This document shows, piece by piece, positions 15,965 through 24,892 of a stretch of 64,000 nt of DNA (positions are counted from its first letter, which is position 1; each line of letters begins with the position of its first letter). Position numbers and translations under genes: made by a program. Source of the DNA: Dinghuibacter sp035492835 (GTDB lineage Bacteria > Bacteroidota > Bacteroidia > Chitinophagales > Chitinophagaceae); contig NZ_DATJIY010000066.1 of assembly GCF_035492835.1 (NCBI RefSeq), positions 18,874 to 82,873 on the forward strand, given 5' to 3'. Below the pieces are notes generated by a model. It searched no databases, was not told where the DNA came from, and saw only the letters and a program-made list of their open reading frames with translations.

Positions 15965-16720
15965 CTGCTGCCCTCCGGAAACTTCAATGCGTTGGGCGTT
16001 GATCCAGCGGGCGTCATCGGTGCACAGGAAGGCGACCACGGAGCCTATATCCTCGGGCAGGCCGACGCGACCCAGCGCGGTGACGGAAGCGATCCGGGCG
16101 TTGACCTGGGCGTTGTCCCGTACCACGCCGCCGCCGAAATCGGTGGCAATGGCGCCGGGGGCCACGGTGTTCACACGAATTTTACGGGAGCCGAGCTCGA
16201 CGGCCTGGTAGCGCGTCAGCACTTCTATTCCCCCCTTCATGCTGGCATAGGCGGAGTAACCGGGATAGGCAAACCGGGCCAGTCCGGTGGAGATGTTGAC
16301 GATACCGCCGCCGTCCGCCATCAGGGGCAGCGCGTGCTGGGTTAGAAAGAAGGGACCCTTGAGCTGAATCCGGACGAGGTTGTCGAACTGTTCCTCGGTC
16401 GTCTCGGCGAAGGCCGCGTGGATGCCGATACCGGCGTTGTTGACGAGGAACTGGAAGGTGGACGTCTGCCAGGTGTCGCGGAGAGTGGCGGCGACCGACG
16501 CGAAAAAGGCGGCAAAGGTGGACGAATTACTAACGTCCAGTGGAAGCGCTACCGCTTTACAACCCAGCTGTTCGATAAGGCCGACCACTTCCTGCGCTTC
16601 CCCGGCCTGGGTACGATAAGTGAGTATCACATCCAATCCCTTGCGCGCCAGCGCGAGCGCCATATCCCTGCCCAACCCACGGCTGCCGCCGGTGACCAGG
16701 GCGATGTTGTTTTGTGCCAT
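15959..16720 (-). CDS. Short-chain dehydrogenase/reductase (3-oxoacyl-reductase-like)
   Basis: 253 residues from the ATG at 16720, supported by a perfect -7 box 21 nt upstream. Cofactor motif TGGSRGLG (residues about 9-16), 'NNAGIG' and catalytic Tyr/Lys in 'YSAYASMKGG' identify a classical SDR; 'VNTVAPGAIATDF' and the C-terminal 'IEVSGGQQL' are usual for FabG-like members. Substrate not deducible. An AraC-type regulator gene lies 66 bp upstream on the same strand, a common arrangement in which the regulator controls the reductase. Confidence 0.93.
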   Translation of the reverse strand: MAQNNIALVTGGSRGLGRDMALALARKGLDVILTYRTQAGEAQEVVGLIEQLGCKAVALPLDVSNSSTFAAFFASVAATLRDTWQTSTFQFLVNNAGIGIHAAFAETTEEQFDNLVRIQLKGPFFLTQHALPLMADGGGIVNISTGLARFAYPGYSAYASMKGGIEVLTRYQAVELGSRKIRVNTVAPGAIATDFGGGVVRDNAQVNARIASVTALGRVGLPEDIGSVVAFLCTDDARWINAQRIEVSGGQQL

Positions 16721-16741
16721 GTCTATAGAGGTTTTAGGACA

Positions 16742-16749
16742 CAAAGGTA
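16742..16749 (-). promoter_or_regulatory. Putative -7 promoter box of the SDR gene
   Basis: TACCTTTG on the minus strand, perfect TAnnTTTG, 21 nt before the SDR start. It indicates separate transcription from the AraC gene behind it. A T-rich but imperfect -33 region lies about 18 nt upstream. Confidence 0.45.
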
Positions 16750-16786
16750 CCTGGCGGACGCCTGGAAAAATGGTGACTGTTTCAGT

Positions 16787-17194
16787 TTAAATGGCGAGGG
16801 TCGCCGACTTCCGGCGGTCGGAAACGACCTGCTCGCGGAACTGCTTGGGCGTAACCCCCGCGAAGCGTTTGAAAAACTTGGTGAAGTTCGACGGATCGTA
16901 GGTGAGGGTATAAGCGACCTCGTTGATGGGGACGTTGCTTTCGGTCAGGAGTTGTTTGGCGATTTCCAGGATGCGGCTTTCGTAGAAATCGCAGGGGGTC
17001 CGGCCGGTGGCGTGTTTGATCGTATTGGTCAGGTGGGTGGGGTGGATGTGCAGTATGGCGGCAAAGTCGCGGATCTCGAACATGCGGCGTTCCCTGCCGG
17101 AAACGATGTCCGCAAGGTGTATATCCAGCTCCCGGTGAAAGGCCGCGGTGATCTCGTGCGGCCGGGGAAGCAATTTTTGGGTCGAGGGGGTCAT
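16787..17194 (-). CDS. Short AraC-family transcriptional regulator (DNA-binding domain mainly)
   Basis: 135 residues from the ATG at 17194; longer in-frame starts run into the divergent P450 gene. It is almost entirely an AraC DNA-binding domain: 'RDFAAILHIHPTHLTNTIKHATG' and 'PINEVAYTLTYDPSNFTKFFKRFAGVTPKQFRE', with only about 25 residues before it and so no sensor domain. Such small members usually regulate an adjacent oxidoreductase gene. It shares a 29-bp intergenic region with the divergent P450; a TATCTTTA -7-like box lies 8 nt upstream of its start. Confidence 0.88.
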   Translation of the reverse strand: MTPSTQKLLPRPHEITAAFHRELDIHLADIVSGRERRMFEIRDFAAILHIHPTHLTNTIKHATGRTPCDFYESRILEIAKQLLTESNVPINEVAYTLTYDPSNFTKFFKRFAGVTPKQFREQVVSDRRKSATLAI

Positions 17195-17223
17195 AGGCTG
17201 GCTAAAGATACATAAATTTAGGG

Positions 17224-18531
17224 ATGCCCTCCGCCTACCGTCTGCCTCCCGGATATAACCTGGCCCAAACCATTTTGTGGGCGCCCCGTTTTCTCCGGGA
17301 CCCCATCCGGACGATTTCCCGGAACACACGGAAATTCGGTGGGACGTATTCCGCCCGACTACCTCAAAGGAGGCGGGTAATCGTAACCGAAGACCCGGGA
17401 TTCGTACAATACATACTCAAGGATAATCACACCAACTACTATAAATCCGAACTGAGCGCGGACCGTGCGGCGTTTTTCTTTGGCAGGGGACTGTTGTTCA
17501 GTAACGGCGACCACTGGTTGCAGCAACGGCGGCTTATCCAACCCGGTTTTCACCGGGAGAAAATACGGAGCCTGTATGATATCCTCGTACGTACGACCGA
17601 CGTCTTTCTTACGAGTCTCCCACGCGACGCGACCGTCGATATATACCCGCTGGCGCACCGGTTGAGCTTCGAGCTGCTCATTCATTCCCTGTTCGACCTG
17701 GAAATACAAAACGAAAAAAAAGAGGAGCTCCGACGCACGTTCACCGATGTCCAGGGCCTGCTGATGAGAGAGGTAAACCAGCCGTTCCAACGCGCGCTCT
17801 ATCCCCTGACGGGTAAGGATCGCCGGATGTCTGATCGGATGCAGCGCATCAGGTTCGTCATCGAATCGATCATTAAGGACCGCCGTGATTCCGGCGGGGC
17901 CCACCATGACCTCCTCGACATGCTCCTGGCCGCGCGGTACGAGGACACCGGCGAACCCATGGCGGACGGGCAGTTGATTGACGAGATCATGATCCTGTTT
18001 TTCGCCGGACACGAGACGACGGCCAACGCCCTGTCCTGGCTGTGTTACCAGCTGGCGCCGCGGCGGGATATACAAGACCGGATCGGGAATCTCACCGGCG
18101 ATATATACGAGAGCCCCCGGGATGAATACCTGGCGGCGGTCATCAATGAGGGCATGCGGGTGTTCCCGCCGGCCTGGATGACCGAACGCGTGGCGCTCAC
18201 CGACGACGGTTATGGCGCCTTTACCTATCCCAAAGGCACGATCATCATTCCCTATTTTTATGGGGTACACCGGAACCCGGCCTTTTGGGACCGTCCGGAC
18301 GCCTTTGAACCGGAGCGGTTTTTAGGAGAAAAGAAAAACAAGGCCTTCTTCCCCTTTGGCGGCGGACCGCGGCTTTGCATCGGGAACGGGTTCGCCATGG
18401 CCGAAATGGCCATCTTCCTACGTTTGTTTTTTGAAAAAAACAGACTCGAACCGACGGGCCAGACGCCGCAGCTGCGGCCATTGATTACATTGCGGCCATC
18501 CGAAGTAATCGTAAAATTATATGCGCGCTAG
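17224..18531 (+). CDS. Cytochrome P450
   Basis: 435 residues. I-helix oxygen-binding motif AGHETTAN, K-helix ExxR (EGMR), 'PERFL' and the haem loop FGGGPRLCIG with the thiolate ligand at Cys385 are all intact. No membrane anchor is evident, as usual for bacterial enzymes; the sequence type resembles CYP102/CYP4-like fatty-acid hydroxylases more than terpene P450s. No ferredoxin or reductase gene is nearby, so electrons must come from elsewhere. The next gene starts within its last 11 bp. A TAAATTTA box lies only 3 nt before the ATG. Substrate unknown. Confidence 0.95.
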   Translation: MPSAYRLPPGYNLAQTILWAPRFLRDPIRTISRNTRKFGGTYSARLPQRRRVIVTEDPGFVQYILKDNHTNYYKSELSADRAAFFFGRGLLFSNGDHWLQQRRLIQPGFHREKIRSLYDILVRTTDVFLTSLPRDATVDIYPLAHRLSFELLIHSLFDLEIQNEKKEELRRTFTDVQGLLMREVNQPFQRALYPLTGKDRRMSDRMQRIRFVIESIIKDRRDSGGAHHDLLDMLLAARYEDTGEPMADGQLIDEIMILFFAGHETTANALSWLCYQLAPRRDIQDRIGNLTGDIYESPRDEYLAAVINEGMRVFPPAWMTERVALTDDGYGAFTYPKGTIIIPYFYGVHRNPAFWDRPDAFEPERFLGEKKNKAFFPFGGGPRLCIGNGFAMAEMAIFLRLFFEKNRLEPTGQTPQLRPLITLRPSEVIVKLYAR

Positions 18532-19138
18532 CTGTCTTACGGTGATATGCCTGATAACCTGTATAGGCCTGCGCGCGCAGGATACGCTCCGTATCATGTT
18601 TATCTACGGCTCCCGGCCGGCGAAGAAGTACGAGAAAACGGAGCCCAGGTGGTTCGGCGGTATCTATGGCGGCCACGTGGCCATGGAGATCGGGGATGAC
18701 AGCGTGCTCAGCTTCCGGTCCACCGAATACCCCTGTCACTTTTTCCCGCACAAGCAGTACAGCTCGAAGTTCGAGATCAAAACGGTCTATGGGATGTGGC
18801 AGACCTTCCCGCCGCACCATTATGTGATAGCGGACCTGAAACGGGTGGTGTTCGCGATCCCCATCACCCCCGGCCAAAAACGGCGGATCGACAGCCTCGC
18901 CCGGCAATACCTTAAAAAAACACCCTACGACTATGCCACCATGGGGATGCGGTGCGCCTCGGCGACCTACGACGTGCTGGCCAGGGCGGGGCTGTACAGG
19001 GACTATGGCGGCGCCACCTGGTGGAAGATCCTTATCCCAAGGGACCTCCGCGCCCTCTTGTTCAGGACGGCCGGGAAGGACTGGCGCATCTACCGGTACG
19101 ACGGTTCCAGGCGGCGGGTGTGGGAAGGGGATTCGTAG
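18521..19138 (+). CDS. Exported protein with possible permuted papain-like (His...Cys) layout
   Basis: 205 residues with a signal peptide (…LITCIGLRAQ), overlapping the P450 end by 11 bp. 'GGIYGGHVAMEIGDD' supplies a candidate His52 on a beta strand and 'YDYATMGMRCASATYDVL' a candidate Cys145 at a helix start, the order seen in permuted NlpC/P60-like peptidases and amidases. 'TYDVLARAGL' after the Cys is typical of that superfamily. Likely periplasmic; substrate could be peptidoglycan or lipid (inference). The stop lies 8 bp before the convergent lipoprotein gene's stop. Confidence 0.7.
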   Translation: MRASCLTVICLITCIGLRAQDTLRIMFIYGSRPAKKYEKTEPRWFGGIYGGHVAMEIGDDSVLSFRSTEYPCHFFPHKQYSSKFEIKTVYGMWQTFPPHHYVIADLKRVVFAIPITPGQKRRIDSLARQYLKKTPYDYATMGMRCASATYDVLARAGLYRDYGGATWWKILIPRDLRALLFRTAGKDWRIYRYDGSRRRVWEGDS

Positions 19139-19146
19139 CGGATCCG

Positions 19147-19989
19147 TTAGTAGTACGTATAATATACGGTTGCCGGTCCGCTCGCCCCTGCCGGGGTGTC
19201 TTCCAAGGTCTTGCTGATCCGCCCCTGGCTGTCCAGCTGGTAGGTCAGCTTGATGTTCGTGGTCGTGTTCCCGATGGATTCGGGGAAGACCGCCAGCAGG
19301 TTGGCGTTCCCCTTGCCAAAAAGGGTGACCGAGGGCCCGGCGTTCAGGAAGGAGAGCGCGGCGCCGACGAGCGGGTCCGGGGGCAGCGGCTGCGTGGTGG
19401 TCGTCTGGTTGGTATAGGTAAGCGATATACTGGCCTGACTGGCGCTGTCGGTGACGAGGGTGACGTTGCCGCCGGAGATCGTAAAGGTTTCCGCTTCCTG
19501 TTCCGTGGTGGAGCCGTCGTCATTGACCTGGAATTGCTGCTGTTTGACGAGATAGCCGGAGCCGTTATAGAAATACTTATATATGTAAGAGCCTGAACCG
19601 GGTGGTAGGGTCACCGTCGCCCCGAATGGCGCCTGGTAGGCGCTGTCCGCATTACCGGAGGCATTCAGGAAGTATTTTGTCTCGAAGCCGCCCCCATCCG
19701 ACGTCACGGTGTTGGTACCATAGGTATACGTAGTGACGGGGCCGGTCCCATTGTTTTGGGTGTACTGCGTACAGCGTCCCTGGGCGTCATAGACGAAGTT
19801 TTGATAGCCCGTGTCGTTCCGGCTGCCGATGGGCGTAATAAGGGTGATCTGCCTGATCCGGTCGGTGGACCCGCTGGGACCGCCGGGGTTGCCGCCGCTG
19901 CCGTTACCGCCGTTGTTATTGTTGTTGGTTTTGGAACAGGCGGTCAGCAACATGCCGGCGCAGCCGAGGACGACTAGTATCTTTTGCAT
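19147..19989 (-). CDS. Lipoprotein with YD-repeat-like beta structure, function unknown
   Basis: 280 residues from the ATG giving a signal and lipobox (LLTAC, Cys18). An Asn/Gly-rich linker follows the Cys. Then come repeated motifs such as 'FVYDAQGRCTQYTQNN' and 'YQLDSQGRISKTLED', which are like the Rhs/YD or DUF4595-type repeats common in Bacteroidota surface lipoproteins. The very Thr/Ser/Asn-rich composition supports an extracellular beta-sheet protein. It lies 83 bp downstream of the CHAT-protein gene on the same strand. Role unknown. Confidence 0.75.
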   Translation of the reverse strand: MQKILVVLGCAGMLLTACSKTNNNNNGGNGSGGNPGGPSGSTDRIRQITLITPIGSRNDTGYQNFVYDAQGRCTQYTQNNGTGPVTTYTYGTNTVTSDGGGFETKYFLNASGNADSAYQAPFGATVTLPPGSGSYIYKYFYNGSGYLVKQQQFQVNDDGSTTEQEAETFTISGGNVTLVTDSASQASISLTYTNQTTTTQPLPPDPLVGAALSFLNAGPSVTLFGKGNANLLAVFPESIGNTTTNIKLTYQLDSQGRISKTLEDTPAGASGPATVYYTYY

Positions 19990-20072
19990 CACGAGCAGTA
20001 CGTTTATAGAAGAGTACCGCCACGGGGACGAAAATCTACCGGCCGGGAAAATTAAATTATTGCGTGGGGAGC

Positions 20073-22871
20073 TTATTCGATCAGGACAAAGCCCGCCCAA
20101 TAATAGGGTGGGTAGCCCTTGGCGCGGAGCGCATTCTCGGCGTCCTGCAGCGCGGCCCCCGGATCCTTCCCGTCCAGCCACCCTGCGTAGAAGAGGGAGA
20201 GAAGCTCCGACGTCTGCCGCGCGGGCACCTGCCACAGGCTCACCAGCAGCAGGCGCACCCCCGCCAGCCGGAAGGCGCGTTGGAGCCCCAGCGTGCCTTC
20301 GTTCTCGGTGACGTCCCCCAAACCGGTTTCACAGGCGCTCAGGGTGACCAGCTGGACCCGGTGCAGGTCGATCTGTTCTATCTCGTACCCGGTCAGGATG
20401 CCGTCTTCCCGGTTGGTCCGGGGCACGCCCCGGAGCCAGTAAAAGTTGGCGCCCGCAAAGGCGATCCCGCAACGGAACAAGGGGTTTACGGTGGCGGCGA
20501 TAAAGAGCCCGGGTTGGCTCGTATGCTCCGCATCCTTCCGGAAGGGGGTATAGAAGCCATGCGTCGAGACATGCAGGACGCCGCTACAGTCCGCGGCCTC
20601 CTGTTTGAAGCGCTCTTCGGTGGCCCGGGCGCCTTGTACGCTGGTGAAGGCGACGCCTTTTTTGGCAAAAACGGCTTGTAAGCCGGTGACCTCGCCGGCG
20701 CCCAGGCGCGACATACGGCCGGAACCCATATCCTTGCGCACGGCTTCGGCTTCCAGCGCCATAGCCTCGGAGGGCTCCTCCTGGCTATAGGCCGCCGAGT
20801 CGTAGTCGATGTTGCCCCAGACGCTGATCCGCTCTGGTGGACCGGGAGAGGTGCGGGACCGGTCGGCCAGATCGAGGTAGCGGTGGAGACGGTACCGGTG
20901 TACCAGGTAGTCGCGACCGGTAAAGATCGCCTGGAAAGAAATATTGTTCAGCAGGCCGGCGGGTGAATAGGACACGTCCGGCGTTCCCGCCAGCAAGGGG
21001 TCCAGCGGCCGCCACACCAAATCATAGAGGGTCCGGCCCTGGCGGTGGCGGCCGTCGTAGAGGACCTCCGTGAGCTGGTCCTCGTCCGGTACGCTCGTCA
21101 GGAGGCGATGCAACGTCTCTTCGTTGCAAAGACGCACGAATGTGGGGAGCGTGTCACCCGAGCGCAGCACGAAGGCGGCATAAACGACGCTGTCGCTTTG
21201 GCGACCGTGACACGGATGGAAGCCCAGGAATTCCACGGTGGCCGACCCGGGCGGCAGCACCGGCAACCCGCGATAACGGTTATCAAATGCGCCGGGGTGC
21301 GTGTTCAGCTTTTTCTCCCAGGCCTCGCCCGCGGCTTCCAGGCTGTCGAGCTGGAACTGGCGGTGGTTTAAAGGCAACCCGTACTGTTGGGAAAGTACCT
21401 GCCGGTTCGCCAGCCAGGCGTGGTAGACCGTATCGCCGGACCTCCTGGCCGCCGCAAGTACCGACTCTTCGCCATTCAGGACCAGGTTCTTCTGCTCCAG
21501 CTCCAGCAGGTAGGTATCCCTGAGTATCTTGCTCCGGTAGTGTCCCTGCGAGAGGCAGGTATACAAGAGGTCGAGCAATTGCTCCAGGCCTTGTTTGAAC
21601 TTGACCTGCTCGGACTCCGACAGCCCGGCAGTGTTCCGGTGCAATTGGTCCAGCGTCATCCGGCTGAGCGCGACAAGGCTGTCGGTGCCCTCCTGGTAGC
21701 TCCCGCGTGCGACCAGGCTGGTGCACAAGCCAAACATATCCTGGCGGAAAAAATAGGAATACGTCAAACCCCGACGTCTCAGACCGGTCATGTCGATACG
21801 GAAAAGGGAATCGGCCTCCCCGTAGCGGCCGGCTTCATTATACAAGCTGCCCAATAAGGTATGCAGCTGGTCGAGGTTGTCCGGACGGACGCCCGCGGTA
21901 TCGCCAATCCTGATGCCCTGTCGCATCAGTTCGATGGCCTCGTCCAGGCGGCCCTTCTTTTCGGCATAGATGGCCCTTTCCTGGGAGAGGTAGGTCATCC
22001 AGCGGCCCCTTGGCATCACCCTTATCAGGCTGTCCGCTGCCCTGCATTCCACCATCGCGCTGTCGTCCATGCCATTGACGAAGTAGGTGTCGGCCGCGTT
22101 CATCAGGATCGGTACGTAATCGTCCTTGACATAAAATCCGGCGTCCGGGTCACGGAGGTCGATGGTCTTCAACAACCGAAGCGACGCCCGCATGTTTGCC
22201 AGGGCCTTTTGCCCATTGCCTTCCTCGGCATATATCATCGCCTCATTGTTGTGAATGCTCAACTGGAGGTAGCGGCCAAAAGGAGAGGTCGGGAGCGTGT
22301 CCAGGATGGACATGGCCTTTTCGTTCAAGGCCAGCGCTTCGGTGTAGTTGCCGCGATCGCTGGCTATGCCGCCTACCGACAGCAGGTCCTGGGCATACTG
22401 GCCCATCATATTGAACCGCAGCAGGAGCGGCAGGGCTTTTTTCAGGTACAGCTCCCCGTCCGTTTGGTCCCCGTAAGACAGGTAGACGTGACCCATGCGC
22501 GAGACCGAAAGGGCGTATTGACCGCGGTTGCCGGGGTCGTTTGGCTTCGGGTCGAGGCGGCTATAGAGGTCGACCGCGCGCCGGAAGCGGTCCAGCGCGG
22601 ATTCATGCCGCTCCAGGAGACGGTATAGCTCCCCTTCCAGGTAATAGGTGCCCGCGAGTTTCATACTATCGCCCCCGACGCCGCCATAAAAGGGCTCCAT
22701 ACGCTGTGCATAGGGGATCGCCCGGTCGAACCGGTTTTGGTTGATGAAGTGAAAACAGCTATCCATAAAGACTTTCATCTCCCGGAAACAGAGGGTATCG
22801 GACTGTCCCCGGCAGTCGGTGACGCCAAACAGTATGGTCAGAGGTAAGATCAACCAACGAAACATCGTCAT
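20073..22871 (-). CDS. Large TPR-CHAT domain protein (putative caspase-like protease), exported
   Basis: 932 residues from the ATG at 22871 (22865 is an alternative); both give a signal segment. Residues about 30-480 are tetratricopeptide-like helical repeats. The C-terminal 300 residues are a CHAT domain: catalytic His about 771 in 'LHVSTHGF' and Cys about 847 in 'TLSACETGLG', followed by 'LVSLWQVPA' and the terminal 'YYWAGFVLI', all standard CHAT signatures. CHAT proteins are clan CD cysteine peptidases related to caspases and separase. It is divergent from a sigma factor and anti-sigma factor. Being exported, it may process periplasmic or surface proteins. Target unknown. Confidence 0.92.
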   Translation of the reverse strand: MTMFRWLILPLTILFGVTDCRGQSDTLCFREMKVFMDSCFHFINQNRFDRAIPYAQRMEPFYGGVGGDSMKLAGTYYLEGELYRLLERHESALDRFRRAVDLYSRLDPKPNDPGNRGQYALSVSRMGHVYLSYGDQTDGELYLKKALPLLLRFNMMGQYAQDLLSVGGIASDRGNYTEALALNEKAMSILDTLPTSPFGRYLQLSIHNNEAMIYAEEGNGQKALANMRASLRLLKTIDLRDPDAGFYVKDDYVPILMNAADTYFVNGMDDSAMVECRAADSLIRVMPRGRWMTYLSQERAIYAEKKGRLDEAIELMRQGIRIGDTAGVRPDNLDQLHTLLGSLYNEAGRYGEADSLFRIDMTGLRRRGLTYSYFFRQDMFGLCTSLVARGSYQEGTDSLVALSRMTLDQLHRNTAGLSESEQVKFKQGLEQLLDLLYTCLSQGHYRSKILRDTYLLELEQKNLVLNGEESVLAAARRSGDTVYHAWLANRQVLSQQYGLPLNHRQFQLDSLEAAGEAWEKKLNTHPGAFDNRYRGLPVLPPGSATVEFLGFHPCHGRQSDSVVYAAFVLRSGDTLPTFVRLCNEETLHRLLTSVPDEDQLTEVLYDGRHRQGRTLYDLVWRPLDPLLAGTPDVSYSPAGLLNNISFQAIFTGRDYLVHRYRLHRYLDLADRSRTSPGPPERISVWGNIDYDSAAYSQEEPSEAMALEAEAVRKDMGSGRMSRLGAGEVTGLQAVFAKKGVAFTSVQGARATEERFKQEAADCSGVLHVSTHGFYTPFRKDAEHTSQPGLFIAATVNPLFRCGIAFAGANFYWLRGVPRTNREDGILTGYEIEQIDLHRVQLVTLSACETGLGDVTENEGTLGLQRAFRLAGVRLLLVSLWQVPARQTSELLSLFYAGWLDGKDPGAALQDAENALRAKGYPPYYWAGFVLIE

Positions 22872-22989
22872 CCAATGTATTAAGAATTCCGGCAAAAAAT
22901 CCCCTAAGCTCCGGTAGATTTTTCCCGGATTTTGGGCACTTGTTTTTGATTATATTGCCCTGGCCGGTCGCATAGCGGCCTTGCCAGGA

Positions 22990-23583
22990 ATGGAAAAAGA
23001 CCCGGAGTACTATTTAACGACCGAGACGGCGGTCAGGATTTGCCGGCAAGGGGATAAAGAAGGGATGCAACACATGCTGGCCAGCCTCAGCAGGTTGCAT
23101 AAGGCTTCTTTTTTCCGGAGGGTCGTATTTGCCCAGGCCTCGATCCCGCCTGTGTTGCTGGAGGAGCTCGCCGAGAACGTTTTCCTCCAGACCTGGGAAA
23201 CCTTTGTCCGGAAATTGGCGGATGGTTCGCTGATCGTCGGGAGCCCGGAGTATACGGGTTTGTTTTTTGTGATGTTCAAGAGGGGCTATCTCCGGGAGCT
23301 GGGCAAGGAGCTGAGGCGTGTCCGGGTGGAAAATGAATACGGGCGCTCCCCTATGGGGGCAGAGTCGCCCACGGACGAGGCGTTCTCTCTCAGGACGCGC
23401 CAGGCGCTCGAAAAGATCGGTGAGAACTGCCGCCAGCTACTGACCTGGCGATACATAGAAGGTCTGAGCCACGACGCCATTGCCGTGCGCAAACGCATCG
23501 ACCGGGCGTCTTCGATCAAGATGGTGAGTCGCTGCGGCAGGCGTTTTGCGGAGCTTTGGCGTAGCATTGTGCATCAATTTTAA
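22990..23583 (+). CDS. Sigma-70 family (ECF-like) RNA polymerase sigma factor, atypical
   Basis: 197 residues from ATG 22990 (a TTG three codons upstream is unlikely). Region 2 is divergent: 'LLEELAENVFLQTWETF' corresponds to the usual 'EDivqevFlklw' helix, and 'FFVMFKRGYLRELGKELRRV' to the DNA-melting part. Region 4 is recognisable as 'IGENCRQLLTWRYIEGLSHDAIA' followed by a basic helix. It is divergent from the CHAT gene with 118 bp between starts and 8 bp from the anti-sigma-like gene, so the three probably form one signalling unit. Confidence 0.8.
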   Translation: MEKDPEYYLTTETAVRICRQGDKEGMQHMLASLSRLHKASFFRRVVFAQASIPPVLLEELAENVFLQTWETFVRKLADGSLIVGSPEYTGLFFVMFKRGYLRELGKELRRVRVENEYGRSPMGAESPTDEAFSLRTRQALEKIGENCRQLLTWRYIEGLSHDAIAVRKRIDRASSIKMVSRCGRRFAELWRSIVHQF

Positions 23584-23591
23584 TAGGGGAT

Positions 23592-24365
23592 ATGGACGAA
23601 GAGGCGTATTTGATAAGGATTGCAGACTACCTGGACGGGAAGATGAGCCCGGCCGGGGAAGAGGAATTCATGCGGGATGTATCCGGGGACGCGGCGTTGC
23701 GCGCGTTGTTCGAGCAGGAGCTGGAAATGGCCGCCCTGTTCACGCCGGCAACCCCTTCCGCCGCGCCCGTGCGCCGGACATTTCCCTATCGTGTGGCTGC
23801 CGTGGCCGCCGCCGTGGTGGCCGTGGCGGTCGGCGTTTACATCGTTACGGTGGATCGCACGCCCCCCAGGTCCGTGGCGGCCGTCGCGTCCGATACCACC
23901 CGGGTCGTGGCGCCGGCCCGGCCAGATACCCTGCGGGCGACCGATCCCGTTCTCGCGGCCCGGTATTATCAACCGTACGAATCGGCCAAAGACCCGGTGG
24001 AAGTAAGTTATTATTATAACCAATACCGACGCGGCCGGTATGCCGACGTCCTAGACGCCAAGCCCGTCGATTACCAGGTCCTGGACGCGGGCGGCTCCAA
24101 AAATGCCCGGTTGCAGCGGTATATGCAATTGTACAAGGGGTTGTGCCTGCTCGAAGAAAAACAACCCGGCCGGGCCCGGCGTTACCTGGACTCTGCCTGG
24201 ACGTCCCCCCCGGACGCCCTCACCAATACCGCCCAGTGGTACAGCCTCCTTGCCGCGCTCTGGCAGGGCGACCGTGCGGCGGTACATAACCTGGCAGACA
24301 ACCTCAGCCGCCGGCCCAACCCCTACCAGGACAGGGCCCGGAAAATTTTACAGGAATTGTTGTAA
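23592..24365 (+). CDS. Transmembrane anti-sigma-like protein with TPR-like extracytoplasmic tail
   Basis: 257 residues. The N-terminal 55 residues ('EAYLIRIADYLDGKMSPAGEEEFMRDV') resemble the helical anti-sigma domain of zinc-free Bacteroidota anti-sigma factors. One transmembrane helix follows at about 65-87 (Ala/Val rich). The periplasmic part, about 165 residues, contains helix pairs with TPR spacing ('MQLYKGLCLLEEKQPGRARRYL', 'AQWYSLLAALWQGDRAAVHNL'). It starts 8 bp after the sigma gene, so it is its likely regulator. The TPR tail might sense partner proteins such as the TPR-CHAT product (inference). Confidence 0.78.
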   Translation: MDEEAYLIRIADYLDGKMSPAGEEEFMRDVSGDAALRALFEQELEMAALFTPATPSAAPVRRTFPYRVAAVAAAVVAVAVGVYIVTVDRTPPRSVAAVASDTTRVVAPARPDTLRATDPVLAARYYQPYESAKDPVEVSYYYNQYRRGRYADVLDAKPVDYQVLDAGGSKNARLQRYMQLYKGLCLLEEKQPGRARRYLDSAWTSPPDALTNTAQWYSLLAALWQGDRAAVHNLADNLSRRPNPYQDRARKILQELL

Positions 24366-24397
24366 CCTTTTTCCCGTTTTCCCGTCATCCTCCTGAC

Positions 24398-24892
24398 ATG
24401 TCTTTGGAACTCTTCACGCATCGCGTTTTGCCTTTAAAGGACAAACTGTTCCGGTTTGCCTGCCGGCTGTTACAGAACGCGGCTGAGGCGGAGGATGCCG
24501 TCCAGGACGTGATGGTGAAGATTTGGGCCAAACGGGGGGAGTGGGACAGATGGGAGAACCTGGAAGGGTACTGCATGACGTCGATGCGGAACCACTGCCT
24601 GGAGAAGTTGCGGAGCAGGAGGGGGCGGTACGTGGAGGTGGAAGCCCTGGCCGGGCTGCCGGGCGCGGAACGGGATCCATCACAGGTCTTATTGGACCGG
24701 GAGGTCGCCGCTGAAATCCGGAAGTCGATGGAAGCCCTCCCCGAAAAACAATACCTGGTCATGCAGCTCCGCGAAGTAGAAGGCCTGACCTACCAGGAAA
24801 TAGCCGGGGCGCTGGACCTCAGCATGGAGCAGGTCAAGGTATACCTGCACCGCGCGCGGACGGCCGTAAAAAATACGCTATGGAAGATATAA
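24398..24892 (+). CDS. ECF RNA polymerase sigma factor
   Basis: 164 residues with classic region 2 ('AEAEDAVQDVMVKIWAKRGEW') and region 4 ('LPEKQYLVMQLREVEGLTYQEIAGALDLSMEQVKVYLHRAR'). Its last 13 bp overlap the next gene, an anti-sigma factor, and two DUF4252 genes follow. This four-gene order is a conserved Bacteroidota locus. It is a second, separate sigma cassette directly behind the CHAT-associated one. Confidence 0.95.
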   Translation: MSLELFTHRVLPLKDKLFRFACRLLQNAAEAEDAVQDVMVKIWAKRGEWDRWENLEGYCMTSMRNHCLEKLRSRRGRYVEVEALAGLPGAERDPSQVLLDREVAAEIRKSMEALPEKQYLVMQLREVEGLTYQEIAGALDLSMEQVKVYLHRARTAVKNTLWKI

